Shown here: positions 16,071 to 25,100 of the stretch, in pieces
Layout of the letters: each line of letters begins with the position of its first letter
How positions within the stretch are numbered: position 1 is the stretch's first letter
Notes under the pieces: model-generated
Databases searched by the model: none
What the model was told of the DNA's origin: nothing
The model's input: the letters and a program-made list of their open reading frames with translations, nothing else
Position numbers and translations under genes: made by a program
From: Ruminococcus sp.
GTDB lineage: Bacteria; Bacillota; Clostridia; Oscillospirales; Ruminococcaceae
DNA: 42,880 nt
NCBI GenBank assembly: GCA_017470905.1
Contig: JAFUXL010000017.1
Coordinates: 1-42,880 of the forward strand
Direction: 5' to 3'

Positions 16071-16838
16071 ATGTATAAAAAGAACACAAAAGAAGATAAT
16101 TCCGAAAACGATATAATTTTCGGCAGAAATCCCGTGATTGAAGCCCTTAAGTCGGATATTCCCATAGATACGGTCTACATAGAGGGCAGCGGAGGAAGTC
16201 TTAATCTTATCCGCAGTCTTGCAAAGGAAAAGGGTATCCCCGTTAAAGATACCGACTCGAAAAAACTCTCACGTCTTTCGGAGGGCGCATCTCATCAGGG
16301 TGTAGCAGCAACAGCAGCCTGCGGAAGATACGTTCAAACAGAGGATATTCTTGAAATATCCCGACAGAAAAATACAAAGCCTTTTATTATAATATGTGAC
16401 GAAATAGAGGACCCCCACAACCTCGGCGCAATAATCCGTACCGCCGAAACATCGGGCGCAGACGGTGTTATAATCCCGAAAAGACGCAGCGCAGGGCTTA
16501 ATTCAACGGTTTTCAAGACCTCGGCAGGGGCGGCAAGCTATGTCCCCGTTGCAAGAGTTCCCAACCTTGCCGCCGCAATCGACAAGCTGAAAGAAAACGG
16601 CGTATGGATTTACGGCACGGATATTTCGGGGAGTGATTACTATTCCACGGATTTTTCGGGCGGCTGCGCCCTCGTAATCGGCTCTGAGGGCTTCGGCATG
16701 AGCAGGCTCATAAAAGAAAAATGCGACTTCATGATAAAGCTCCCAATGCTCGGAAAAATAAATTCCCTCAACGCCTCCGTTGCGGCAGGAATATTCATGT
16801 ATGAGGTTCTCCGCCAGCGCAGGGCAAAGGAGGGATAA
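16071..16838 (+). CDS. rlmB: 23S rRNA 2'-O-ribose methyltransferase, SpoU family (RlmB-like)
   Basis: 255 residues. The N-terminal substrate-binding domain begins I-I-F-G-R-N-P-V-I-E-A-L, typical of RlmB. The C-terminal SPOUT (trefoil-knot) domain has all three motifs: N-L-G-A-I-I-R-T-A-E, I-G-S-E-G-F-G-M and S-L-N-A-S-V-A-A-G-I. RlmB methylates the ribose of G2251 in the 23S P-loop using SAM. The exact position is by family; a paralogue such as TrmH-like YacO is the same group. Translation probably uses a hairpin-bridged SD. It is followed one base later by the next gene, so the two are co-translated. Confidence 0.9.
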   Translation: MYKKNTKEDNSENDIIFGRNPVIEALKSDIPIDTVYIEGSGGSLNLIRSLAKEKGIPVKDTDSKKLSRLSEGASHQGVAATAACGRYVQTEDILEISRQKNTKPFIIICDEIEDPHNLGAIIRTAETSGADGVIIPKRRSAGLNSTVFKTSAGAASYVPVARVPNLAAAIDKLKENGVWIYGTDISGSDYYSTDFSGGCALVIGSEGFGMSRLIKEKCDFMIKLPMLGKINSLNASVAAGIFMYEVLRQRRAKEG

Positions 16839-16839
16839 C

Positions 16840-19182
16840 GTGTCGGAAAATAAAGTCGATGACATAAACAAGAACAGAAGCCCGGCAGATGACTTTAAGC
16901 CGCTCGACCTCACCGATGCCGACAAGGTCGCAATGGTTCGCCCCGAAGATGTCAGCATAACGGAGAAAACTGTCATCAAGAAAATAAACCCCAAGGGCGA
17001 GGCTTTCCCCGAACAAGACCCCGTACCCCAGATAAGAAGAATGAGCGACTCCACAAGGGCGAGAGAGCTTGAAAAATTAAAGAAAAAAAGCCGTAACAGG
17101 AACGATTTCAACACCCCCTACGGCAAGGATACCCCGGAGGGCGAATACGTCTTTACGCCCCCCAAGTTCAAAAAGAAAAAGCGCACACGCAGAATTATTA
17201 TAAACGAATTTGAAAGCCCGGAGGGACAGAAGAATATAACCGATATTGTTCCCTCCCCGAGAGCTGTAGAGGCTACAAGACCCGTACAGCCTGCTCCCAG
17301 AGCCGACAAGACCGAAATAGACCTGTCGCAGACCCGTGGTGTTGAAAATATTGATGTTTATCTCAGTCAGCAGACCGAGGAATATTACAACGAGAGAGTA
17401 AAGGAAAAACGTACTAAGCGTATAGTCGATTTTAACTACTACGGCGATGTCGAGGATGTCGGACTGGATATAATGGAGCTGAAAAGCATTATCTCCTCAA
17501 GAGTGATATTATTGTCGCTCCTTTGCATATTCAGTCTGTATATAATGCTGTGCAACCAGTTCAGGCTCCCGATAGTGGATATTCTAAGCAGAAAGAATAT
17601 TTATTCCTACCTCACGGCACACCTCATAACGGGAATACTTGCGGTCTGTACCTCAACGGCAGTAATATCAAAGGGCATAAAAAATCTCTTCAAATTCAAG
17701 GCGGACAGCGACTCAATGACCGCCGTGACCGCAATATCCTGCATAACGGCACTTGCCGCAGCCTTTTTCAGACCCGATATGGCACAGAGAGAGATAATTC
17801 AGGTATATATGCCCGTGGGAATAATATCTCTCCTGTTCAATGCAATAGGAAAGCTTTTAATACTGCAAAGGGCAGAGAGAAATTTTGATTTCGTCTCGTC
17901 AAGCTTTGACAGACACGGAGTTGTATACGTCCGCAACGAGGAACGTGCCGAACGTCTTACACGAGGGACACTGGGCGATTTTCCCATACTTGCGGCGATG
18001 AGAAAGACGGATTTTTTAACGGACTTTCTGCGATATACATACTCGTCCGACATAACGGACGCATTTTCCAAAAAAGCCGTTCCCATATGTCTCATATTTT
18101 CGGTACTGCTGTCCTGTGTCCTCACATTCATAAGAATGGGAACGCTCCTTTCCCTCGATGCGCTTGCATTCGGTACGGCAATATATAATATGCTCATATG
18201 TGCATCTTCATGCATAGGACTGCCGCTTGCCGTGAATATACCGCTTGAAAGAGTATCAAACGAGACACTTAAAAATGACGGCATACTGCTCGGCTATCAA
18301 AGTGTTGACGATTTATACGATGCAAATTCAATGCTCATAGATGCCGAAAAGCTTTTCCCCGACGACTCGCTGAAAATAGCAGGCGTTAAGATATTCGCAA
18401 ACACCAAGGTCGGCGAGGCTCTCCTCGAAGCCGCAAGCATAGCCTACTACGGCGAAAGTATTCTAAAGAGACTGTTTAAAGATATAGTCGATGCAAACGG
18501 CGGAAGAGTACTCAATGTCGATAATTTTGCCTATGAAGAGGGCGGTTTCTGCGGCTGGATAAATAACAAGCGTGTACTCCTCGGCGGAAGAGAGCTGATG
18601 GAAAGACACAGCATAGAGGGTATCCCGACAAAATCAAAGGAAGCCGAATATGCCGCCTCAGTGCAGGAGGTAATTTATCTTTCGGTTTCGGGAAATGCTG
18701 CGGCTATGTTTATTATCGACATCAAAGCAGATAAGGATATTAAAAAATCCATGCAGAAGCTTGCAAGAAATAAGGTCTATCTGATAATTAAAAGCGTGGA
18801 CTCTAACCTGAACGCAAAGAAATTATCCCGCCTTTTCCATTTTCCGCAGGAGATGATAAGAATTATCCCGAATAAGCTCCATGACGATTTTGATAAAGAA
18901 ACATCACGAACCATAAGAATGAGCGCATCAATGGCTTGCACGGGAAAATTCACGTCCTTTGCACAGCTTATTCTCGGAACCAAGATAATACAGTCCTCCG
19001 CAGTTATGGGGCTCATATTCCAGACTGTTTCGATAATAGTGGGATTTGTTGTTTCCCTTGTGCTTATACTCTCTAAATCCTTTGAAAACGACTATATTTA
19101 TATGTCAACATCTGCAATGGTGCTTTACAATCTGCTGTGCGCCCTGTTCACGGGCATAGCAGTGAGCCTGAAAAAATTATGA
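16840..19182 (+). CDS. Multi-pass membrane protein, degenerate P1B-type-ATPase homologue
   Basis: 780 residues, GTG start after SD GGAGGG. Residues 1-215 are charged and low-complexity (cytoplasmic). Membrane segments lie near 222-240, 258-278, 292-310, 320-342, 413-432, 440-465, 720-745 and 755-775. The order matches a P1B ATPase: helix with S-C-I-G-L-P where CPC-x-L-x-T-P would be, then K-N-D-G-I-L-L like the family K-x-G-I-L. Next comes L-I-D-A-E-K-L-F-P-D-D in place of the D-K-T-G-T box (Asp501 aligned with the phosphorylated Asp), an N-domain-like V-L-L-G-G-R-E-L-M, and degenerate counterparts of TGDN and GDGxND. Key catalytic residues are gone, so pumping is unlikely. A sensor or scaffold role is possible. 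Co-translated with rlmB. Confidence 0.68.
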   Translation: MSENKVDDINKNRSPADDFKPLDLTDADKVAMVRPEDVSITEKTVIKKINPKGEAFPEQDPVPQIRRMSDSTRARELEKLKKKSRNRNDFNTPYGKDTPEGEYVFTPPKFKKKKRTRRIIINEFESPEGQKNITDIVPSPRAVEATRPVQPAPRADKTEIDLSQTRGVENIDVYLSQQTEEYYNERVKEKRTKRIVDFNYYGDVEDVGLDIMELKSIISSRVILLSLLCIFSLYIMLCNQFRLPIVDILSRKNIYSYLTAHLITGILAVCTSTAVISKGIKNLFKFKADSDSMTAVTAISCITALAAAFFRPDMAQREIIQVYMPVGIISLLFNAIGKLLILQRAERNFDFVSSSFDRHGVVYVRNEERAERLTRGTLGDFPILAAMRKTDFLTDFLRYTYSSDITDAFSKKAVPICLIFSVLLSCVLTFIRMGTLLSLDALAFGTAIYNMLICASSCIGLPLAVNIPLERVSNETLKNDGILLGYQSVDDLYDANSMLIDAEKLFPDDSLKIAGVKIFANTKVGEALLEAASIAYYGESILKRLFKDIVDANGGRVLNVDNFAYEEGGFCGWINNKRVLLGGRELMERHSIEGIPTKSKEAEYAASVQEVIYLSVSGNAAAMFIIDIKADKDIKKSMQKLARNKVYLIIKSVDSNLNAKKLSRLFHFPQEMIRIIPNKLHDDFDKETSRTIRMSASMACTGKFTSFAQLILGTKIIQSSAVMGLIFQTVSIIVGFVVSLVLILSKSFENDYIYMSTSAMVLYNLLCALFTGIAVSLKKL

Positions 19183-19186
19183 TTTC

Positions 19187-19228
19187 AAGGGAACTCTGAC
19201 CGCTGTTTCTGCGGTCATGTTCCCTTTT
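19187..19228 (+). terminator. Terminator or attenuator between the pseudo-ATPase and LCP genes
   Basis: AAGGGAAC (19187-19194) plus GACCGC (19198-19203) pair with GCGGTC (19211-19216) plus GTTCCCTT (19219-19226), followed by TTTT. No promoter is evident between it and the next gene, so readthrough or attenuation may feed the LCP gene. Confidence 0.75.
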
Positions 19229-19249
19229 GCCATAGAAAGGAAGGAAAGA

Positions 19250-20656
19250 ATGTCCGTAATACACAAGCACGATGCTGAAAATGAAATAGAAAACACCGAC
19301 AACGAATCAACCATGAATATCCCGAAAATCTATCCGACTCCTCCGCCCGCATCACAGCCGAATTATAATCGCCCCAATTATAACCAGCCCAACTACAACC
19401 AGCCGAATTATAACCAGCCGAATTATAACCAGCCGAATTATAACCAGCCGAATTATAACCAGCCCAACTACAACCAACCGAATTATAACCAACCCAATTA
19501 CAACCAGCCCAATTATAACCAGCCGAATTACAACCAGCCAAATTACAACCAGCCGAATTACAACCAGCCGAATTACAACCAGCCAAATCCAAATTATAAT
19601 AATATGAAGTATAACCAGTCACAAACACAAAACAGGAGCAATTCCCCGAAAAAGAAAACAGCCAAATCCACTCCCCAAAAATCAAAAAATTCAGGCAAAA
19701 AAAAGCACCTGCTCCCGAAACCGATAAGAAAATTAATAGCCTTTCTGCTCACAGTGCTGATAATACTTTTCGTGATATATTCAGTCATTGTAATCGGAAT
19801 TATCAGAAATATCAATTACGAGCCGACAGGAAGCCGTTCACGCACACAAGGCTCAATATCATCCGGAGCGGTGACAAATATCCTGCTCATCGGCACGGAC
19901 AGCCGCACTCCCGATGAAAGGGGCAGGGCGGATACTACCATGCTTCTGTCAATAAACAGCCGTACAAACCAGATTACGCTTACATCATTCATGCGTGACA
20001 GCTATGTAAATATCCCCGACTACGGCTGGGATAAACTCAATGCATCGTACACAGATGGCGGTGCGGAGCTTCTCATGGATACTATAGAGAGAAATTTCAA
20101 CTTAAAAATTGACAATTATATCCTTGTGAATTTCATATCCTTTGCGGCGATAGTTGACTCCGTGGGCGGTGTCGATTTGAGCATAACGGACGAAGAAGCC
20201 ACAGAGATAAATAATATCCTCATGGCAGAGGTGAATGAGATTATGGGCGATGATATGTTTTCAGACCTCCTCGAAACAGGCGGAAACATTCACCTCAACG
20301 GCAAGCAGGCTCTTTCATATTCAAGAATAAGATATGTCGGAAATGCTGACTTTGAACGCACCGAAAGACAGAGAAAAATTATGAATATCATGCTCGGCAA
20401 GCTCGAAACACTCAGACCGAGTATAATGAAGGAAGTCGCAAAAAACGTAATGCCGACCATGACCACTAATATGAGCAAATTCAGGCTTTATCTTCTCTCG
20501 CTGAAAGTACCTTTCCTCATAAGATACGATAACGAACAGCTGCAGATACCTGCGGACGGCACTTTCTACGGCGATTTCACGGACAGCGGAGATGTTCTTA
20601 AAGTGGATTTTGATACAAATTACAGCATATTAAGGAGCAGAATATTCGCACAATAA
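19250..20656 (+). CDS. LytR-CpsA-Psr (LCP) family cell-wall ligase with NYNQP repeat
   Basis: 468 residues, start ATG 19250 after SD AAGGAAGG (an ATG at 19217 has no SD). Residues 38-112 are 15 pentapeptide repeats N-Y-N-Q-P, in the cytoplasmic tail. A basic stretch and one membrane segment (about 160-190) follow, then the extracellular LCP domain with I-L-L-I-G-T-D-S-R, R-A-D-T-T-M-L, F-M-R-D-S-Y-V, D-S-V-G-G-V-D and S-Y-S-R-I-R. LCP enzymes move undecaprenyl-linked glycopolymers (teichoic acid, capsule) onto peptidoglycan. The conserved Asp/Arg set is intact. The repeat tail is far longer than usual for LCP proteins. Expression probably depends on readthrough of the terminator ahead. Confidence 0.9.
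   Translation: MSVIHKHDAENEIENTDNESTMNIPKIYPTPPPASQPNYNRPNYNQPNYNQPNYNQPNYNQPNYNQPNYNQPNYNQPNYNQPNYNQPNYNQPNYNQPNYNQPNYNQPNYNQPNPNYNNMKYNQSQTQNRSNSPKKKTAKSTPQKSKNSGKKKHLLPKPIRKLIAFLLTVLIILFVIYSVIVIGIIRNINYEPTGSRSRTQGSISSGAVTNILLIGTDSRTPDERGRADTTMLLSINSRTNQITLTSFMRDSYVNIPDYGWDKLNASYTDGGAELLMDTIERNFNLKIDNYILVNFISFAAIVDSVGGVDLSITDEEATEINNILMAEVNEIMGDDMFSDLLETGGNIHLNGKQALSYSRIRYVGNADFERTERQRKIMNIMLGKLETLRPSIMKEVAKNVMPTMTTNMSKFRLYLLSLKVPFLIRYDNEQLQIPADGTFYGDFTDSGDVLKVDFDTNYSILRSRIFAQ
19361..19585 (+). repeat. 15 x 15-bp coding minisatellite (NYNQP)
   Basis: Fifteen in-frame copies of a 15-base unit (AAT TAT AAC CAG CCG with silent variants); the first copy encodes N-Y-N-R-P. Copy number can change by slippage without breaking the frame. 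Confidence 0.95.
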
Positions 20657-20657
20657 C

Positions 20658-20683
20658 AAAAGGGGCTTTCGCAGCCCCTTTTT
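20658..20683. terminator. Bidirectional terminator between convergent genes
   Basis: AAAAGGGGCT (20658-20667) pairs with AGCCCCTTTT (20673-20682). It has A and T tracts on both sides and serves the LCP gene and the leftward pyrophosphorylase gene. Confidence 0.9.
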
Positions 20684-20700
20684 AATATATAATTTATGAA

Positions 20701-21912
20701 TTATATCTCAATTCCGTTGTATATGAGCAGTTCCCTTGCGCTTTCAACGGAGTCAATACCCGTCTGGTTTTTGACGGGAGCAAATTCTCTCCTGCGGTCA
20801 ACCTCATAGGCAAGACAGTTTTCCTGAAGCTTTACCATATCGAGGGCAAGCGTTTCAAATTTATATGCGTTAGGCTCTTCAGGGTCTATGATATTTCCCT
20901 TTTCATTCATATATTTGATTTTCTTGAATGCACGGTGCAGCGGAAGCTTAACCGACAATGTTCCGTCAAGCTTGTCAACTCTGAAAAGATAATTCAGTAT
21001 AACCCCGTAATTATATGAAAGCGTTCCGTCAGGCTCACGGCTTGTGAGCATTTCTTCCGTCATCTCGTAATATTCCACAATAGAGGGTCTGCCGTCCTCA
21101 AGGCATAAAACGCCGACCTTTTCATCAGGCGCAGCCTTTGCGACAACCTTTGCGCCCGAAACCTTGCCCGAGTCGATTACCGCACCTATGAAGCACGGGT
21201 CTGCAATTCTCTGGAGGACGTTATCCACTGCGAAAACATTAAGCCATTCTATGCCCTTGCTGCGCACTATGTCGAGCATACCCGTCTTGTCCATAGAGAT
21301 ATACCAGCCGCCGTTTCCGTTGGGAGCAGTAAGGATTTTATCCCTTGCAGAGAGCATTAATTTTCCGTGAGTATCGAGCGTGGGGAGCTGTTCCTGAACG
21401 AAAAACCAGATATTTTCCCTGCTGTATCCGAAATAATCGTGTTCCTCAAAAAATTCCCTGGTTTTCTTGTTGTTGTCAACACTTGTCATAACGAAAAGCG
21501 GAACGTACACTCCTGCCATTTCCGTGACTTCAAGGAGGTTGTTTATAAGGCATTCAAAGATATAGAGTTCACGGTTAATGCCGATATTGAAAGTCCCCTT
21601 TGGCTTATCGAAGCCGAGTCTGCTGCCCTGACCGCCTGCAAGGAGGACTGCCCCGACCTTTCTCTGTTTTATTGCATCAAGGCCGATTTTGATAAATTTA
21701 TCTCTGTTTTTGGAAATTTCATCAAGTGTTTCCGCAAACAGGGGCTGAAATTTTCCTCGTTTTTCCTCATGACCGTTATTATTCAGGACGGAAAAATCAA
21801 GCTTTGCGAATTGTTCCTTCAGACCTGCGATTTCCGACACCGTGAGATTTTTTATATGATTAATGAGATGATGCTGTTTTAATCTTTCAAGAGTTTCAAG
21901 AATTTTCTCCAT
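20701..21912 (-). CDS. UDP-sugar pyrophosphorylase (UDPGP family)
   Basis: 403 residues. The nucleotide-binding signature L-L-A-G-G-Q-G-S-R-L-G-F-D-K-P-K-G (about 93-109) defines the UTP:sugar-1-phosphate uridylyltransferases of the UDPGP type (UAP1/AGX and UGP2-like), distinct from bacterial GalU and GlmU. It makes UDP-GlcNAc, UDP-GalNAc or UDP-glucose from the sugar phosphate and UTP; sequence alone does not settle which. Cytosolic. SD AGGAGC and a clean promoter upstream. It stands alone, convergent with the LCP gene, and may supply precursors for cell-wall glycopolymers. Confidence 0.85.
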   Translation of the reverse strand: MEKILETLERLKQHHLINHIKNLTVSEIAGLKEQFAKLDFSVLNNNGHEEKRGKFQPLFAETLDEISKNRDKFIKIGLDAIKQRKVGAVLLAGGQGSRLGFDKPKGTFNIGINRELYIFECLINNLLEVTEMAGVYVPLFVMTSVDNNKKTREFFEEHDYFGYSRENIWFFVQEQLPTLDTHGKLMLSARDKILTAPNGNGGWYISMDKTGMLDIVRSKGIEWLNVFAVDNVLQRIADPCFIGAVIDSGKVSGAKVVAKAAPDEKVGVLCLEDGRPSIVEYYEMTEEMLTSREPDGTLSYNYGVILNYLFRVDKLDGTLSVKLPLHRAFKKIKYMNEKGNIIDPEEPNAYKFETLALDMVKLQENCLAYEVDRRREFAPVKNQTGIDSVESARELLIYNGIEI

Positions 21913-21951
21913 ACAAATAGCTCCTCATGAATAAAATAATTCCGTGTGTAT

Positions 21952-21980
21952 ATTTTATCATATTTAATGCACAATGTCAA
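21952..21980 (-). promoter_or_regulatory. Sigma-A-type promoter of the UDP-sugar pyrophosphorylase gene
   Basis: Minus strand TTGACA (21975-21980), 17-base spacer, TAAAAT (21952-21957), 40 bases ahead of the start. Confidence 0.75.
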
Positions 21981-21997
21981 GACGATTATAAAATAAA

Positions 21998-22018
21998 TGC
22001 GGAGAACCGGCTCCGCAT
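21998..22018 (-). terminator. Second hairpin downstream of the GH9-GH16 gene
   Basis: ATGCGGAG (21998-22005) pairs with CTCCGCAT (22011-22018). On the minus strand TTATTTTATAAT follows, so it can act as a back-up terminator just before the next promoter. Confidence 0.6.
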
Positions 22019-22092
22019 TATAATAATTCATTGGTTTCCGCCTGATAATTTTCCGTGATACAGGCAAATTCAGCAATTTAAATATTTTATAT

Positions 22093-22128
22093 AATGAAAG
22101 AACCGCACCGAGGTGCAGTCCTTTCATT
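22093..22128 (-). terminator. Terminator hairpin after the GH9-GH16 gene
   Basis: A 17-bp stem (22093-22109 with 22112-22128, two G-U pairs) with a 2-base loop, followed on the minus strand by an AT-rich stretch rather than a pure T run. Confidence 0.7.
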
Positions 22129-22167
22129 TTCCTTGGGAGGATTTCATTAAGTTAAAGAGGAACGGGA

Positions 22168-25100
22168 TTACTGATTGTTATATGTTACCCACTGATAACG
22201 TGCAGTAAGGGGAGTATTTCCGTCAAAGGGACTGAGCCATTCGTCAACACCTGTACCCGGCCATGTGTTCATCATAATTCTGCCCTTGGTTGAGGGGATA
22301 TTGTCGTTTGCGGTATAAACTGCCTTTCCGTCAACGTACCATGTGATATGGTCGGGCTGCCAGTCAAATCCATAGGTGTGATAAGACTCCGATGCATCAA
22401 AGCCGAGGTCATACATATACTCATGGTTGCCCTTGCTGTCGGTGTAGTAATTGAACTGAACCCTTGTTGTATCCTTGCCGAGAATTTCAATATCTATCTC
22501 GTCCCAGGGATTATTTTCGGAGGGACCCGTGTATGTGAAGAACGATGAAACAACACCGTCATTCCTGATAGCCTGCATTGAAGTTTCGTAGTATCCGTAG
22601 CCGTATGTATCGGCGGTTCTGTACTCTGCACCGGAATAATTATACTTGCCCGAATGGTCTTTGTCTATCGTGAGACTGAGAACTCCGTCTGCGAACGATG
22701 TATTCTGCTTATACCAGCCGCAGTCGAAACAGCTTCCGTTAGTCCAGCCGTCAGATGCGAAGAATAAAGGAGTTTCGCCCTTTGTGAAGTCTGCAACTGC
22801 CGTAGCGTTTGCATTCATGGGAGTGCCGAGGTCGGGTATTCCGTTCTTATCCGCAGCAGGAGGAGCTGTCGTAGTCTGTTCTGTGGGAGGAGTTATCGTC
22901 GGGTCGCCGTTGAGATAAGACTCAGGAAGCTTGTCAATTGCCTTTGCATCGTATTTCTGTATCGAGAGAGCGTCCTTGCCTGTGATACCGCTGCCGTTCT
23001 CGAAAACATCTCCCTGCATCATGCCCTTGTATTCAAGGGGATATTTCGAGCTGTTTGCAAGATACTGGAGAATAGCAACCGCATCAGAGATAGTTACCTT
23101 GTTGTCGCAGTTTGCATCGCCCCAGAGGAAATCGCCCGACGGATTAACGTCCGCAATTGTGGTTGTGGTTGTAACAGCATCAGCAGGAGCAGAAGTGGTG
23201 GTCGTCTGTCCTTCAACCGGCTGAGGGTCGGGAATATCCGCATTTTCGTCCGTGAGCGTGAGGAGATATGTAAGGGGTGAATTCCAGTAGATGGTTATTT
23301 CATTTGTCGAATAGCTTTCGGAATTGTCAACATAACGCTTTGCTGAGGGCAAATCCTGACAATAAGCCTTAGCTGCGCTGTCCTCAAGATTGGAGTTTAC
23401 ACCGCCTACGAGCATACCTCTCATAGCCTCGCCCTTAGCCATTGAGGGACGGTGGTGGGGATTTTCGGGGGAAACCGTGCCGAAGCCTGTAACGAAGCAG
23501 GTGCTTACGGGGTTCGTTCCGAGGAGATAATCAAGCTGTGCGTCAGCGGCATTGAGATATGAGCTGTCGCCAGTGAGCTGATAGGCAAGACCGAGGATTA
23601 TACCTGCATTTGCAACGGTCATATTGCTGCCCCAGTCAAATTTACTGAGTGCAACACCGTAGGATGAATTTCCCGAAGCGGTTCTGAACTTGTCAGCCTG
23701 TGAGATAACCGCACTCTTTGCGCTGGTGTAAACCGATGACTCAACATCAGCACTGGGGTCTGTGAGGATAGCTATATTGCCGTAATCGCCTACTGTTGCC
23801 CAGTCAAGACCCTTTGAAGCAGAGCCGAGAGCATTGAGATACTTTGAATTTTTTGTAGCACGGTAGAGCTGTGCGGCAGCCCAGTAGCGTTCGTCCTTAT
23901 CGGACTTGTCGCCGTATTCGCCCGTAACTATGTCTTCGGGGTTCTGGAATACGAGGTTGGGGTTCTGTTCGAGCCAAGCCCATGCCTTTTCCGCACGGGC
24001 GAGACAGTCGTCTGCGAAAGTCTTGTCTATATCCTTATAAAATTCATATGCAAGAGCCATTGATGCGGCAAAATCCGCTGTAGCCGTTGATGATACGGGG
24101 GTAACGATAAGGGGCTTTGTCTCCTCTTCGGGCATAACATATCCGGGGAAGGTATCACAGCTTACCTTATGGTAAACACCGCCGTCTGAAGCCTGCATTT
24201 TCTTCATCCATTCGAGTTCAAAGCGAGCCTCATCGAGAATATCGGGAGTACCGTTTCCGCTTTCGGGGATACCTATGCTGTCGCTGTAAGCATTGGGATT
24301 TGTCTGATATGCATAGAGCAAATCCGCAACAGCCTTTGCCGCAGGGACTACATAACGTCCGAAGTCGCCTGCATCGTGCCAGCCGCCGCTTACGTCAATC
24401 TGTTCGCCCGTGCCGTAAACCGTAGCCACAGTGTTATGGCATACACCGTGCCCGAATGTGCTGTCATGCACTTCAACGCCGCACCTCTGAAGATATAACA
24501 TTCTCACACTGTCATCGAGGAGGTTATTGTAAACATCGTCACCGATTTCAAAGGTATACGAGGGGTCGAGATTACCGCATTTTATGTAATATTTTCCTGC
24601 GTCCGTGACTGCGGAAAAATCGCCCGTATAATTCGTCTCGTCAGCGGAGGAATTGACCGTTTTATTTTCGAGCGTACCCGTGTATACGGTCTGACCCGAT
24701 GCCGCATTTATAACGGAAAATTCGGTTTCGCTTGTTATGTCACGGAATACTGCTGTTTTCCTGCTGTCGGGCTTATAGCCTATCTGGTTGAGATTTATCG
24801 AAGGGGCATAGGGTCTTGATGCCGCATAATCAACATTGCTGTCGTCAACGAGTTCAAGCGATACGTTGTCGAGGAATATCTTGTGTTCGGGGAGTTCGCC
24901 CTCGTGCTTTTCCTGAATACCGCAGTTGAACACGAGCTTTGCCATTATATCGGTTTCTTCCTCCATGGTAAATTCATAATCAACAGTCTGGGGAGTTGAA
25001 GTGAGTTCAAGACCCTTCCATGTGTAAGCCTGATAAGTTCCGCCGTTCTGCTGTATCATGCATTCGATGAAGCGGTCTGTGGTGGAGGATATGTCATATT

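Noticed and set aside
19215-19685. Minus-strand frame rich in A-G-C-N-S and A-G-Y-N-S repeats
   Set aside because: It is the antisense shadow of the NYNQP repeat in the LCP gene, with no SD and no independent promoter.
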